Of a stretch of 64,000 bases of DNA, positions 56,107-64,000 are shown piece after piece (within the stretch, counting starts at the first letter, position 1; every line of letters begins with the position of its first letter). The position numbers and the translations under genes are program-made. The notes beneath the pieces are model-generated. The model saw only the letters and a program-made list of their open reading frames with translations, did not search any database and was not told the origin of the DNA. Source of the stretch: Harmothoe impar (Eukaryota > Annelida > Polychaeta > Phyllodocida > Polynoidae); the NCBI GenBank assembly GCA_947462335.1, contig OX381715.1:43865472-43929471 (forward strand). Direction: 5' to 3'.

Positions 56107-57063
56107 AGTGTTCGGGTGTTTTGATTGTGCCTGTGTATATTATGTTTCGATGATGCTGTGAAAATAATTGTATTCGTACAAACGTCCATGATTGAAATCA
56201 TGATTCGGAGATAGTAACCAGTTGTGGAATGTGTGTTCAATAACATTGTCATATAAAAATGTCTTCGATATCTCTAATAGTGGGAATAAAATTCTCACAC
56301 TTCGAAAGTTCTGAATGAAAGTTATATACTGTGTACTATGAGCTGTTACCTATATGGTACCCTCATAATTCGAAACACAGACTGTAAATAGTGTTCAATA
56401 TCTGCCTTCATATCTAGAGAATTTTTTTTTCTTGGAAATGATAACTGGTATTCGAATTTCGAAAGCTATATCTATTTTTATAGTTGTATGAAAATATATT
56501 ATGTTACCTCAGGTAAAACATATCATATCAACTTAATTAAGAATAATTTTCACACAAATATTGGTTTCATGTGTTTCGATTCATACAATAGGACACATAA
56601 TTACCTCTCCAGGGACGGTTCGCCCATAAAGACGTTTTCGAACCAATACTTCTGTGTCAATCCGTCCTAAAGTCACATAATGTGCATTTTACCTACCCAA
56701 AAGTGTAAAAATAATAAAAATCCATGTTATTTTCGATCTGTGATCTCGGTAGTTAAGTAAAGTAGAGTAGAAAAACATATATATATATTCATATCTTTAT
56801 TAAATAAGGATACTAACGTATCTATCTTGTCATTATTGTTGTTGGATCTCTTAGATCCCTGATATGTACATAAATTGTATAAACGTTGGTTAATGTAACA
56901 GGTCTAAATCAACATCCGGTTTTCCTCATGTTCAGATGGAACATATTCGAACCCTTCGACTCAATATAATTGATGTCGTTGTGCACACTGATATTATTCG
57001 CCTATTTTTGAATTGTATATTATATCAGATGTGTCAACCCTTGTTATAATCTGGTGGGGGTGA
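56107..57063 (+). other. AT-rich non-coding stretch ending in a polypurine tract
   Basis: No ORF is supported. Repeated TTCGAA/TTCGAT words are shared with the leader before 54373. It ends in GGTGGGGGTGA just before the LTR at 57064, as a retroelement 3' region would. Confidence 0.5.
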
Positions 57064-57581
57064 TGTAGGGGCACAAATAATACGTGTAAACATGGGTTTG
57101 TGGAGTCATCGCGGGAAGTGCCTCCTTCGCACACTAGGTGGCGACACCTATGCCATGTCCTTTCGATTATCCGGTAGCGGAGCCAGGCAGGGCACTCCAG
57201 ACGGCGCTCCGGTGGAGTGCCACGTTGACACTGCTTGGTCCGCGCTCAGGGTACATAGGAGGCCGAGGTTGGCTACCTCAGAGAGTTTGTCCCAGGACGA
57301 GCTCAGACCCACACCCTTCGATACCTTCGTTACCTTTCGATCACGGGGCACCTACACCCCTCCCACTCTCTGGCTCCTGCACCAGCTATGCTGGCCCAGG
57401 ACCAGATCATCCAGCTTTGCTGACTTCGAGCTAAAGGTAGAACTCTGTACATTTCGAGTTGGTTATTTGATTGAACAAACCTCTGTGTCACTTTTGAGGC
57501 TGTGATCGTGACTGAATAAACCTGTTGCATTCAAACCGAATTTGGAACCTGTGTTCGTGTGATACTTCCACAACCCCTACA
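57064..57581 (+). repeat. LTR (518 bp)
   Basis: Bounded by TGTAGGGG and CCCCTACA, an 8-bp inverted repeat with TG...CA ends. A G-rich polypurine tract precedes it and an AATAAA (about 57517) lies near the end. The bases flanking it do not match, so it is a 3' LTR rather than a solo LTR. Its 5' partner was not found upstream. An overlapping plus-strand ORF (57092-57505) has no recognisable similarity. Confidence 0.7.
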
Positions 57582-57662
57582 AAAGTATGATTTATCATGA
57601 TAAATTATGGTATGAGAAAACATGTTTAACCTCTCAAGAGGTAGTATCATAATAAAGTATGA

Positions 57663-57736
57663 TTCCGAATCACCCTTCGGCACCTCTCGGTGCCCGAGGG
57701 GATCCTCGGGAGATAACACGTCACTTCCGGCAGTAC
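57663..57736. repeat. Left inverted terminal repeat of the DIRS-like element
   Basis: Includes two internal palindromes (GGCACC...GGTGCC and CCCGAGG...CCTCGGG). The outer 51 bp pair with 63171-63222; the inner 26 bp (AGATAACACGTCACTTCCGG...) pair with 63521-63546. Confidence 0.92.
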
Positions 57737-57987
57737 AGCGAACGCACGAATTGGATTCGGTCGGATTCATTTCGGCGGGTGAGTTTTTTGGCTTTTACGC
57801 CTTTTTTAAATGTATTTGGATATTGAATTTCGCGTGAAAGTTATAGATCCCATGTAGGGGGTCATTTTGATATAATTTTTATTGTGTGTTTCACACATTA
57901 AAACCACTTCTGGTCGTTTTCAGTGTTACTGGACGCAGACGAAGTTTTGGACGGCTACGCCATTCCAACGTTATCCTGGTTGTAGCA

Positions 57988-59727
57988 ATGGCTAACCAAA
58001 AGGATAAGTCTCAGCAATCCCAGGTGGGAGTTGCTCGAGAAGGCTCATCTCCTAGAGAAGATCCAAAACGCTCTAGAGATCCTGAGAGATCTGAGAGCAA
58101 GAAGAGAAACCGACGTTCTCCGTCGTCTTCAAGCTCCTCCTCGTCGAGTTCAAGCTCAAGTTCGAGTTCCAGCTCGAATTCAAGACGCTCCCGCTCGTTG
58201 TCTAAAAGTGGGTCATCTCACGGTAGCACGGTTAAAAATAAATCAATTGATAAACCGAAAAAGCAGCATAAGAGGGCTAGACGCCGCTCTAGTAGCAGCA
58301 GCAACAGGAGTAAGCTTAGAGAGGAATATGTTAGGTTTCTAGAGTGGCTCAAAGAAGAGGAGAGAAAAAACCACGCCATGTCGGCGTCTAGTCGTGGTTC
58401 AGTTGCGCCTTCAAAAGCAGCCTCAAAAACCGCAAATGTGGCCCCGCTAACCCGAGACAACCTCAAACATTTCACACACCAGCCTCCCCCTCCAGGTACG
58501 GAGTCAGTTGATCTTAATTTAGACAGGAGATCGTTTAATTCCATCAATTTGTGGGCGGCTTCGGTAAATAACGCTCAGAGCGCCGGGTTGGCAGACGATG
58601 AAGACGTAGAACGTGATGACGTCATGAGTGACGCGCAGACGCAGGCTGAGATTGGCGCGTCTGGCGGGGCCGCCATCTTGCCTGACCCAAAAACAACAAC
58701 AAAGGCGGATACCGCTAAAGGCGACAAACCGGAGATTGTCGACCCATGGGCGGGTTATGAGGACGGAATCCTGAGGGAAATGTTAGAAGGGATTACCCTC
58801 GAGGATGAGACGACACAATATGGCCCGGCACAGCCCAAAGCCATTGTAGCGCTCATGGATAAACTGTTCGCAAAGTACAAAGTCGAAAAAGATGTTTTGC
58901 CGCTGGTGACGGAGTACCCACCACCTATCAACATCAAGCCACTTAAAGTCTCTCTGGTGGAGACCGAGTTGTACAAAAAGTTGCGAGCAAATGAGAAACT
59001 AGGAGACAAGACTATGAGAACCATTCTTAAGCTCCTTCACGCCAGCATGACTGCCTTCCTGCCCCTCATCGAGCTAGTACTCAAAAGGGGCTCCAAAGAC
59101 AAAGACCTGGATGTGGTTGGGAAGCACGCGCTGGCGGGCATGTCTTTGGCGGTAGTAGCTCGTCAGACTTTATCAATGAGACGAAAGGTTGACTTAGCAA
59201 GGATCTTAGACACCGCCACTGCTGGAGTTGTCATAGCTGCTCCCGATGTCACTGAAGACTTGTTCGGGGAGGAGGCTAGAGCACGGGCTTCTAAGGCCAA
59301 AAGGGACAAAAAGTTGGCACAACATCTCTTGGCACCAGAGCTACGAGATGAGAGGGGAGCCCAGAACAACAACAACAACAACAAACCTAAACAGGGTGGT
59401 GCCCAGAACCAGGGCTACAAGAAGCCGGCCCCACCTAGAGGAAAAGGGGGCTACCAAGGAGGCTACCCCAGAGGGGGTCGGTCCAGAGGCTATGGCCACC
59501 CAGGTTACAATAACACCAACTACGCCAACAATTACAACAATGGTAATAATGACAACTACCGTAGTCCACTTGAGAACACCCACCAGAACCAGCCATCTGG
59601 GGGTTCTTTCTACAGCAGAGGTGGCCGTGGCAGCAACTCCAGGGGCCGGGGAAACGGGCAAGGGGGCCGGGGAGGCTACAGCCAGAACCGGTCCCAGAAC
59701 CAAAACAACAACAAGTACCAAAACTAG
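57988..59727 (+). CDS. Gag-like ORF1 of the DIRS-like element
   Basis: Starts at ATG 57988 (MANQKDKSQQSQ), chosen over an in-frame ATG at 57886 because purine -3 and G +4 suit initiation and the extra residues look like leader. 579 aa. Residues about 30-125 form an Arg/Ser domain (SPSSSSSSSSSS, then SRRSRSLSKS) like SR splicing factors. Residues about 250-440 are globular with helical LLHASMTAFLPLIELVLKRG. Residues about 455-579 are Asn/Gln/Gly/Arg-rich with RGG boxes (GGRGSNSRGRGNGQGG). The stop at 59725-59727 lies inside a long -1 overlap with ORF2. By position it is the nucleoprotein. The SR and RGG tracts suggest RNA binding and phase separation (inference). Confidence 0.88.
   Translation: MANQKDKSQQSQVGVAREGSSPREDPKRSRDPERSESKKRNRRSPSSSSSSSSSSSSSSSSSSNSRRSRSLSKSGSSHGSTVKNKSIDKPKKQHKRARRRSSSSSNRSKLREEYVRFLEWLKEEERKNHAMSASSRGSVAPSKAASKTANVAPLTRDNLKHFTHQPPPPGTESVDLNLDRRSFNSINLWAASVNNAQSAGLADDEDVERDDVMSDAQTQAEIGASGGAAILPDPKTTTKADTAKGDKPEIVDPWAGYEDGILREMLEGITLEDETTQYGPAQPKAIVALMDKLFAKYKVEKDVLPLVTEYPPPINIKPLKVSLVETELYKKLRANEKLGDKTMRTILKLLHASMTAFLPLIELVLKRGSKDKDLDVVGKHALAGMSLAVVARQTLSMRRKVDLARILDTATAGVVIAAPDVTEDLFGEEARARASKAKRDKKLAQHLLAPELRDERGAQNNNNNNKPKQGGAQNQGYKKPAPPRGKGGYQGGYPRGGRSRGYGHPGYNNTNYANNYNNGNNDNYRSPLENTHQNQPSGGSFYSRGGRGSNSRGRGNGQGGRGGYSQNRSQNQNNNKYQN
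59649..59695 (+). promoter_or_regulatory. Predicted -1 ribosomal frameshift site, ORF1 to ORF2
   Basis: The heptamer G_GGA_AAC at 59649-59655 is in ORF1 phase (codons CGG GGA AAC). A 7-nt spacer follows, then an 8-bp stem GGGGCCGG (59663-59670) with CCGGTCCC (59688-59695), one G-U pair and a 17-nt loop. Slipping back one base enters the ORF2 frame, which is open from here into the RT. Heptamer, spacer and stem fit the standard -1 signal of retroviruses and luteoviruses. Function is inferred. Confidence 0.72.
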
Positions 59728-59732
59728 GAAAG

Positions 59733-61643
59733 GTGAGTTCTTTTGACGTTGACATTATTAGCTCCATTGTCCACACTCCTGATACTTTCTTTGCCGGCCA
59801 GGTTGCAAATTATTTACATAATTGGAAACAAATTACCTCAGATAAATGGGTTCTAGACTCTATTACCGGCATCTCCATTCCCTTCAAGGAGTTACCGGTA
59901 CAACAAACTGTACCTTACCCATACAAGTTGGGAAAGGAAGAGAAGTTGGCAGTTGATAGAGAGGTATCAAAATTTCTGAGAAAAGGTGTCATTGAGCCGG
60001 TAGAGCATGAGAGTGGAGAAAGGATCTCAAATGTGTTTGTCAGACCAAAGCCTGGGGGAGATTTTAGAATCATCCTGGATCTGACACAACTTAACAAATG
60101 CGTACAGTATGAACATTTCAAAATGTTTTCACTGGACACTGCTCTGGACATGGTACAAGGGGGAGAATACATGGCGTCCATTGACCTCAAAGACGCTTTT
60201 TATTCTTTCTTAATAAAATCTGAACACAGGAAATTCCTAAAGTTCAGGTGGAATGGACTCTTGTACCAGTTCAGAGTTTTGCCAAATGGTTTAGCTTGTG
60301 CCCCGCGTATCTTCACTAAACTGTTAAATCCGGTGTTTGCAAAGGCCAGAGAGAATGATTGTCATTGTTTCCCCTACATCGATGATTCATTCATCATTGC
60401 TGACAATGAAATGGATTGCCAGAATTCCGTGGGAATCTTAGTGAAAGAGTTAGACAAGTTGGGATTGGTGGTCCATCCAGAGAAATCAGTTTTCACACCT
60501 ACTACTGTAGTTAGATTCCTAGGGTTTGACATAGACTCAGAGAACCTGTGGGTGAGCCTACCATATGACAAGGTACTTAACATGAAAGACATGATAGCTA
60601 ACGTGTTGAAGGGGAAACCAACCATTAGACAAGTGGCTTCCCTCATTGGTATGATGATTGCCTACAGCAAAGGAATAGACTATGGGGCAGCCCATGTGAA
60701 AAGCCTCGAAAAATGCAAGAATATAGCACTTTACTTTTCGGAGGGTGATTTTGAAAAGAGAATGACGCTCAATAGGGAGGCTACTGAGGACATAGTTTGG
60801 TGGGACCAGCATTTAAACTCCTCGGTCAGGTTGATCAGGGGTGATACCCCTGACCTACTTCTCTTCACTGACGCCAGCCTGGCAGGCTGGGGGGCAGCGT
60901 GTCGGGAAGCGACTATAGGGGGCCGTTGGACACCTGATGACTTGTCACACATTAACGTCTTAGAGCTAAAAGCTATTTACTTTGCACTCCTAAGTCTGGT
61001 GAAAACAGAAGGGAAATTGGTTCACATAAAGACCGACAACACCACAGCGATGGCGTATGTCAACAAAATGGGAGGGGTCAGATCCCCTACTTGCCAACAA
61101 ATAGCAGCGCTTATTTGGGGGTGGGCAGAAAAGACCAATTGTTGGATAACAGCTTCCCACATACCAGGGGTACTGAATAGCAGAGCAGACGCAGCTTCCA
61201 GGTATTTCAACGACAATTTGGAATGGGAAGTAGCTCCTAGAATCTTTTACAAGATTGTCACTAGGTGGGGTGCCACAGAGGTAGATTTATTCGCTACTAG
61301 AATAAACAACAAGTGTGAGGTGTACTGCTCTAGATTCCCTGACCCATCTGCCACTTGGATAGATGCTTTCTCACTGCCTTGGACAGGGTTTAATGCATAC
61401 GCTTTCCCTCCTTTCAGACTAATCCTGAGGGTAATCAGAAAGGCGCTTCAGGACGGGGTGAAAAGACTGATCATTGTCACTCCAGATTGGTCAACACGCC
61501 CGTGGTTCTCCCTCCTGCGACACCAAGCAGGACGCCAGATGAGGATCTCCCCAAAAGGGGGAAACCTAAGGAATCCAGGAAGAACAGACAGACTTCTACA
61601 ATCAACAGGACTGATCATTTCAGAAATATTAAGTCCAAACTAG
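59733..61643 (+). CDS. RT-RNase H-DNA methyltransferase ORF2 of the DIRS-like element
   Basis: The frame is open from the ORF1 overlap (entered at 59655 if frameshifted). The first in-frame codons near 59733 are GTG, not ATG, and no ATG precedes the RT domain. RT motifs: FRIILDLTQLNKC, ASIDLKDAFYSFLI, LPNGLACAPRIFTK and PYIDDSFIIAD (catalytic YIDD at 60374-60385). RNase H: FTDASLAGWGAA (about 60868), KTDNTTAMAYVNK and HIPGVLNSRADAASR. The C-terminal phage Dam-like adenine methyltransferase block is EVDLFATRINNK, then SLPW/FPPF (in place of DPPY) and TPDWSTRPWFSLL. All catalytic carboxylates are present. The frame is -1 to ORF1 and overlaps the recombinase at its end. Confidence 0.93.
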   Translation: MSSFDVDIISSIVHTPDTFFAGQVANYLHNWKQITSDKWVLDSITGISIPFKELPVQQTVPYPYKLGKEEKLAVDREVSKFLRKGVIEPVEHESGERISNVFVRPKPGGDFRIILDLTQLNKCVQYEHFKMFSLDTALDMVQGGEYMASIDLKDAFYSFLIKSEHRKFLKFRWNGLLYQFRVLPNGLACAPRIFTKLLNPVFAKARENDCHCFPYIDDSFIIADNEMDCQNSVGILVKELDKLGLVVHPEKSVFTPTTVVRFLGFDIDSENLWVSLPYDKVLNMKDMIANVLKGKPTIRQVASLIGMMIAYSKGIDYGAAHVKSLEKCKNIALYFSEGDFEKRMTLNREATEDIVWWDQHLNSSVRLIRGDTPDLLLFTDASLAGWGAACREATIGGRWTPDDLSHINVLELKAIYFALLSLVKTEGKLVHIKTDNTTAMAYVNKMGGVRSPTCQQIAALIWGWAEKTNCWITASHIPGVLNSRADAASRYFNDNLEWEVAPRIFYKIVTRWGATEVDLFATRINNKCEVYCSRFPDPSATWIDAFSLPWTGFNAYAFPPFRLILRVIRKALQDGVKRLIIVTPDWSTRPWFSLLRHQAGRQMRISPKGGNLRNPGRTDRLLQSTGLIISEILSPN

Positions 61644-62605
61644 TAGCAGACGGTTGTGACAAGAAAACTGCTAAATTCTTGTTTAAAAGCTGGAGGCCAG
61701 CTACACAGAGAACCTATTCGACATATCTAGATAAGTGGTTACAGTTTTGTTCGTTCTACAAAGTAGACAAGTGGAAGCCTACAACATTCCAAGTGTGTAG
61801 GTTCTTGAGATTACTGTCTGAGCTTAACCTATCATCAGGAGCAGTAAATGCAGCCAGGAGCGCCCTCTCAGTGCTATTGCCAGTACTGGACAACGGACTT
61901 ACAGTGGGCAAAAATTACTGGGTCTGCAGAGCAGTAAAAACGGCCTACTTCATGAAGCCACCTGTCCCGAGGTATAGGGGATTCTGGGATGTCACCCCAG
62001 TTTTCAAATTGTTTGAAAGATGGGGGGATAACCAGGAGTTACCCTTAAAGGAGTTGACCCAGAAGCTGGTCACTCTTTTCCTGCTTGTCACAGGACAGCG
62101 TGGACAAGCTGTCCTGGCCCTAGATATATCACAACTAGTGTGGTCAGATCAGGGAGAAGCAGTGTTCACCCTGACGACACCAATGAAAACCGCCAGGGTG
62201 GGCGAGCCACTCAAGGTTATCACTATAAGGCCTTACTGCTTAAAGGAGCATGTGTGTGTGGTATCCACTCTAAAGGAGTACCTAAGGAGGACGGCGCCCC
62301 TGAGGAAGGGGGAAACCTCACTGATGCTGTCATTCAGGAGACCCCACTACAGGATCACCAGGGACACTCTGTCCAGGTGGGTCCTTCAACTCCTGGCACT
62401 AGCTGGTATTAACACGGAGGTCTACAAACTCCATTCTACCAGGGGAGCCTCCACGTCGGCAGGTGCCTCCCTGGGACTGTCAGCTGATGTACTGACGAAG
62501 CACGGAAGCTGGAAAGCACAAGCCTCAATGGCACGGTTCTATAAGAAACCCATTGATAAGCCTACCATTACGGTAGGGGACGTAATCAGAGACGAGTTGG
62601 CTTAA
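61487..62605 (+). CDS. Tyrosine recombinase ORF3 of the DIRS-like element
   Basis: Open in the -1 frame relative to ORF2 (phase change predicted at 61565), with no ATG before the domain. The core-binding domain is LVADGCDKKTAKFLFKSW, then TQRTYSTYLDKWLQFC. The catalytic domain has Arg in TGQRGQ (62099), His-x-x-Arg in LHSTRGAS (62432-62443), His in KHGSW (62501) and the nucleophile Tyr in MARFYKKP (62540-62542). The set Arg-His-Arg-His-Tyr is complete. It would integrate the circular cDNA. The stop TAA is at about 62603. Confidence 0.93.
   Translation: MVNTPVVLPPATPSRTPDEDLPKRGKPKESRKNRQTSTINRTDHFRNIKSKLVADGCDKKTAKFLFKSWRPATQRTYSTYLDKWLQFCSFYKVDKWKPTTFQVCRFLRLLSELNLSSGAVNAARSALSVLLPVLDNGLTVGKNYWVCRAVKTAYFMKPPVPRYRGFWDVTPVFKLFERWGDNQELPLKELTQKLVTLFLLVTGQRGQAVLALDISQLVWSDQGEAVFTLTTPMKTARVGEPLKVITIRPYCLKEHVCVVSTLKEYLRRTAPLRKGETSLMLSFRRPHYRITRDTLSRWVLQLLALAGINTEVYKLHSTRGASTSAGASLGLSADVLTKHGSWKAQASMARFYKKPIDKPTITVGDVIRDELA
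61559..61565 (+). promoter_or_regulatory. Predicted -1 ribosomal frameshift site, ORF2 to recombinase
   Basis: G_GGA_AAC again, in ORF2 phase (codons GGG GGA AAC). A -1 slip enters the recombinase frame at 61565 and stays open; ORF2 itself ends 78 nt later. Downstream structure is weak by eye (a 5-bp GGAAG/CTTCT hairpin after 12 nt). The same heptamer is used at both junctions. Confidence 0.65.
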
Positions 62606-63170
62606 AAACAGTAACACTGGACTGTGGTAACACTAAAAGTTGAGTAAAAAACACAAAACTTGGAATTTCACTGCTCAGAATAAGTAACCCACTAGCTACC
62701 GGTAATCACTAGTAAGCCGAGTTAAATTGTGATATGCACAATAGTTGTTAAAGACTTGTTAATTCAGACTGGGAAGTTACCTTGATAACCAGATTGTTAA
62801 AAAACAGTTATTGAACATTAAAGTTGTTAATTAATATTAAAACCGCCACAAAGAATGGTGATTGAGAATCCTATTAAAGTTATGATGATTCATCAATTTT
62901 AAAGATGACAGAGAAATATCGTCAGAAATAAAAACCATAATATTCAAGTCATTGCTTCAAGAGTTTTATTTCATAAAAAATTACGGGAAAAAACATAAAG
63001 ACACACAAGTGTCAGAGATAAATATTTATACATATTTATATCAGACAAAGTACAGCTACATCTTGGATAAAGAGAAACGGTTTATAAAACACACATAGTG
63101 TACAAAAAACTGGGTAAAAATACAAATATCCGATTACCAAATAGGGTACAATGAATAAGTAGCTTTGAAT
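62606..63170 (+). other. 3' non-coding region of the DIRS-like element
   Basis: AT-rich; no ORF. Lies between the recombinase stop and the internal complementary region. AATAAA-like words occur near 62929. Confidence 0.6.
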
Positions 63171-63313
63171 ATCTCCCGAGGATCCCCTCGGGCACCGAGA
63201 GGTGCCGAAGGGTGATTCGGAATAAATAGTTATCCGAATAACTTACCAGTTATGAAGGAGAACTGGTGTTCCGAAGAGCCAGAGGCACCTGCGGTGCCCT
63301 GGGGGTCCTAGGG
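63171..63313. repeat. Internal complementary region of the DIRS-like element
   Basis: First half (63171-63222) is the inverse of the left terminus, second half (63231-63313) the inverse of the right terminus, separated by about 8 bp. This ICR is the template proposed to let DIRS cDNA ends be completed and circularised. Confidence 0.93.
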
Positions 63314-63520
63314 CCCACCACACCTCCCAAGGCTAATAAAGTTGATAACTAAAAAACGATAGCCTTCTACAAAATTAGGCCCACCTTGAGTTTCCCAAGT
63401 CAAGGGGATTAGTAATAGGTAGGACCCTAGTTTTCCTAAAAATAGAAATTTAAGATTACATGCGAGGGGATTATGGGGTTAGTACTCATTAATTGTCCCC
63501 TTTCATGCGCCCGCTGATTT

Positions 63521-63629
63521 GTACTGCCGGAAGTGACGTGTTATCTCCCTAGGACCCCCAGGGCACCGCAGGTGCCTCTGGCTCTTCGGAACACCAGTTC
63601 TCCTTCATAACTGGTAAGTTATTCGGATA
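63521..63629. repeat. Right inverted terminal repeat of the DIRS-like element
   Basis: 63521-63546 pairs with 57711-57736. 63547-63629 (CCCTAGGACCCCCAGGGCAC...) pairs with the ICR. Contains CCCTGGGGGTCC and GGCACC...GGTGCC type palindromes in the same style as the left end. Confidence 0.92.
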
Positions 63630-64000
63630 ATTATTTATTAATCATGGTAGGAGAAAACCTGATTAATCATGATTTATTACGATAGATCATGATATATCAT
63701 GTTTCAACATGATTAATCATGATATTTATCATGATATTTTCTACCTGGGAACATACCTTCCTAGACTGATAGTTGGTGTAATCAGTGGCAATTTATAGTA
63801 CCAATAGCTTAGTGCTGATCTCAAGGACATGTTGCTCTAGGAAAAACTGCTTAGTACGGAATGTATACCATACAATATTATCATATAGTTAAAAAAACAT
63901 GTTCCTCATGCAGCATTTCTAGGAAATACCCCAATTTTCGGGCCTTTTTAGACTAAAATAAGTCAAGGTTTATATGATTTTGCAGACATTTGATATACAA
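63630..64000. other. Right flank of the DIRS-like element: palindromic ATCATGAT repeats
   Basis: AATCATGATTTATT and TATCATGAT palindromes crowd 63640-63735. A related stretch with GGTATGAGAAAACATG lies left of the element at 57585-57650, matching GGTAGGAGAAAACCTG at 63646. The element seems to have landed in an AT-palindrome repeat. No gene seen to the window end. Confidence 0.6.

Larger units (their letters stand above)
57663..63629 (+). mobile_element. Intact DIRS-like tyrosine-recombinase retrotransposon
   Basis: About 5.97 kb with three open genes. The left end (57663-57713) is the inverse of 63171-63222. The right end (63547-63629) is the inverse of 63231-63313. A 26-bp inverted repeat joins them (57711-57736 with 63521-63546). 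So 63171-63313 is an internal complementary region copying both ends back to back, the hallmark of DIRS elements, which replicate through a circular intermediate and integrate by recombinase without target duplication. No target duplication is seen. No inactivating change is visible in the genes. Confidence 0.92.

Noticed and set aside
59163..59776. Minus-strand and third-frame ORFs over DIRS ORF1's C-terminus
   Set aside because: Produced by the low-complexity Asn/Gly/Arg coding; the ORF1 and ORF2 frames account for the region.

Overview
This is metazoan nuclear DNA: spliced host genes with consensus introns, no operons, and a very dense and varied transposon load. The retroelements are DIRS-type tyrosine-recombinase elements, Penelope-like elements (PLEs) with a GIY-YIG domain, Gypsy and CR1/jockey-like elements. 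There are also hAT-, PIF/Harbinger- and piggyBac-like non-autonomous DNA elements, satellites and minisatellites. One host gene encodes an axonemal dynein regulator, so the organism has motile cilia. A marine invertebrate (cephalochordate, ambulacrarian or mollusc) fits best, but the species cannot be fixed from the sequence alone.

Only two host genes are visible, arranged head to head about 333 bp apart. On the minus strand is a glycylpeptide N-myristoyltransferase (NMT) gene. Its five 5'-most coding exons lie at 30136-30036, 27900-27693, 5090-4970, 3645-3518 and 3234-3143, and the rest lies beyond the left edge. On the plus strand is a calaxin/EFCAB1 gene with coding exons at 30470-30524, 46832-46972 and 47324-47428; its remaining exons were not found. 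All splice phases agree. Nearly everything else is transposon or tandem repeat inside the huge introns of these genes (22.6 kb NMT intron 2, 16.3 kb calaxin intron 1), or downstream of calaxin exon 3.

Layout. 1-2312: broken PLE (minus) with an insert that starts at a hammerhead-ribozyme-like core. 2757-5090: three NMT exons, two Harbinger MITEs and a 35-bp minisatellite built from the exon 3 splice donor. 6663-8749: second PLE (plus). 9.1-14.9 kb: minisatellite, short dispersed repeats, GC-rich MITEs. 15.0-18.3 kb: tandemly duplicated unit with 16-bp minisatellites and a hAT-like insertion. 18.7-23.4 kb: 200-bp satellite interrupted by a larger hAT-like element that itself carries a 147-bp satellite. 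23.7-26.5 kb: truncated DIRS/Ngaro-like element (minus). 27.7-30.5 kb: NMT exons 1-2, bidirectional promoter, calaxin exon 1. 32.3-42.5 kb: decayed DIRS-like element with a Harbinger MITE and a LINE inserted in its recombinase gene; the LINE carries its own minisatellite and MITE. 43.6-46.4 kb: MITEs, LINE tail, (AATC)n retroposon. 46.8-47.4 kb: calaxin exons 2-3. 49.5-52.3 kb: internally deleted Gypsy element. 52.5-57.6 kb: LTR-retroelement remnants with nested MITEs and an LTR. 57.66-63.63 kb: complete, open DIRS-like retrotransposon.

The most notable find is in the intact DIRS-like element. Its three genes (Gag-like; reverse transcriptase-RNase H-methyltransferase; tyrosine recombinase) lie in successive -1 frames, and the second and third lack an early ATG. 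Each overlap contains the same in-phase heptamer G_GGA_AAC, a classical -1 ribosomal slippery site. The first is followed after 7 nt by an 8-bp GC-rich stem. This suggests the element makes Gag, Gag-RT and Gag-RT-YR polyproteins by two successive -1 frameshifts, a layout like that of some retroviruses. An older relative at 32.5-37.7 kb has the same -1/-1 frame order and degenerate heptamers at corresponding places.
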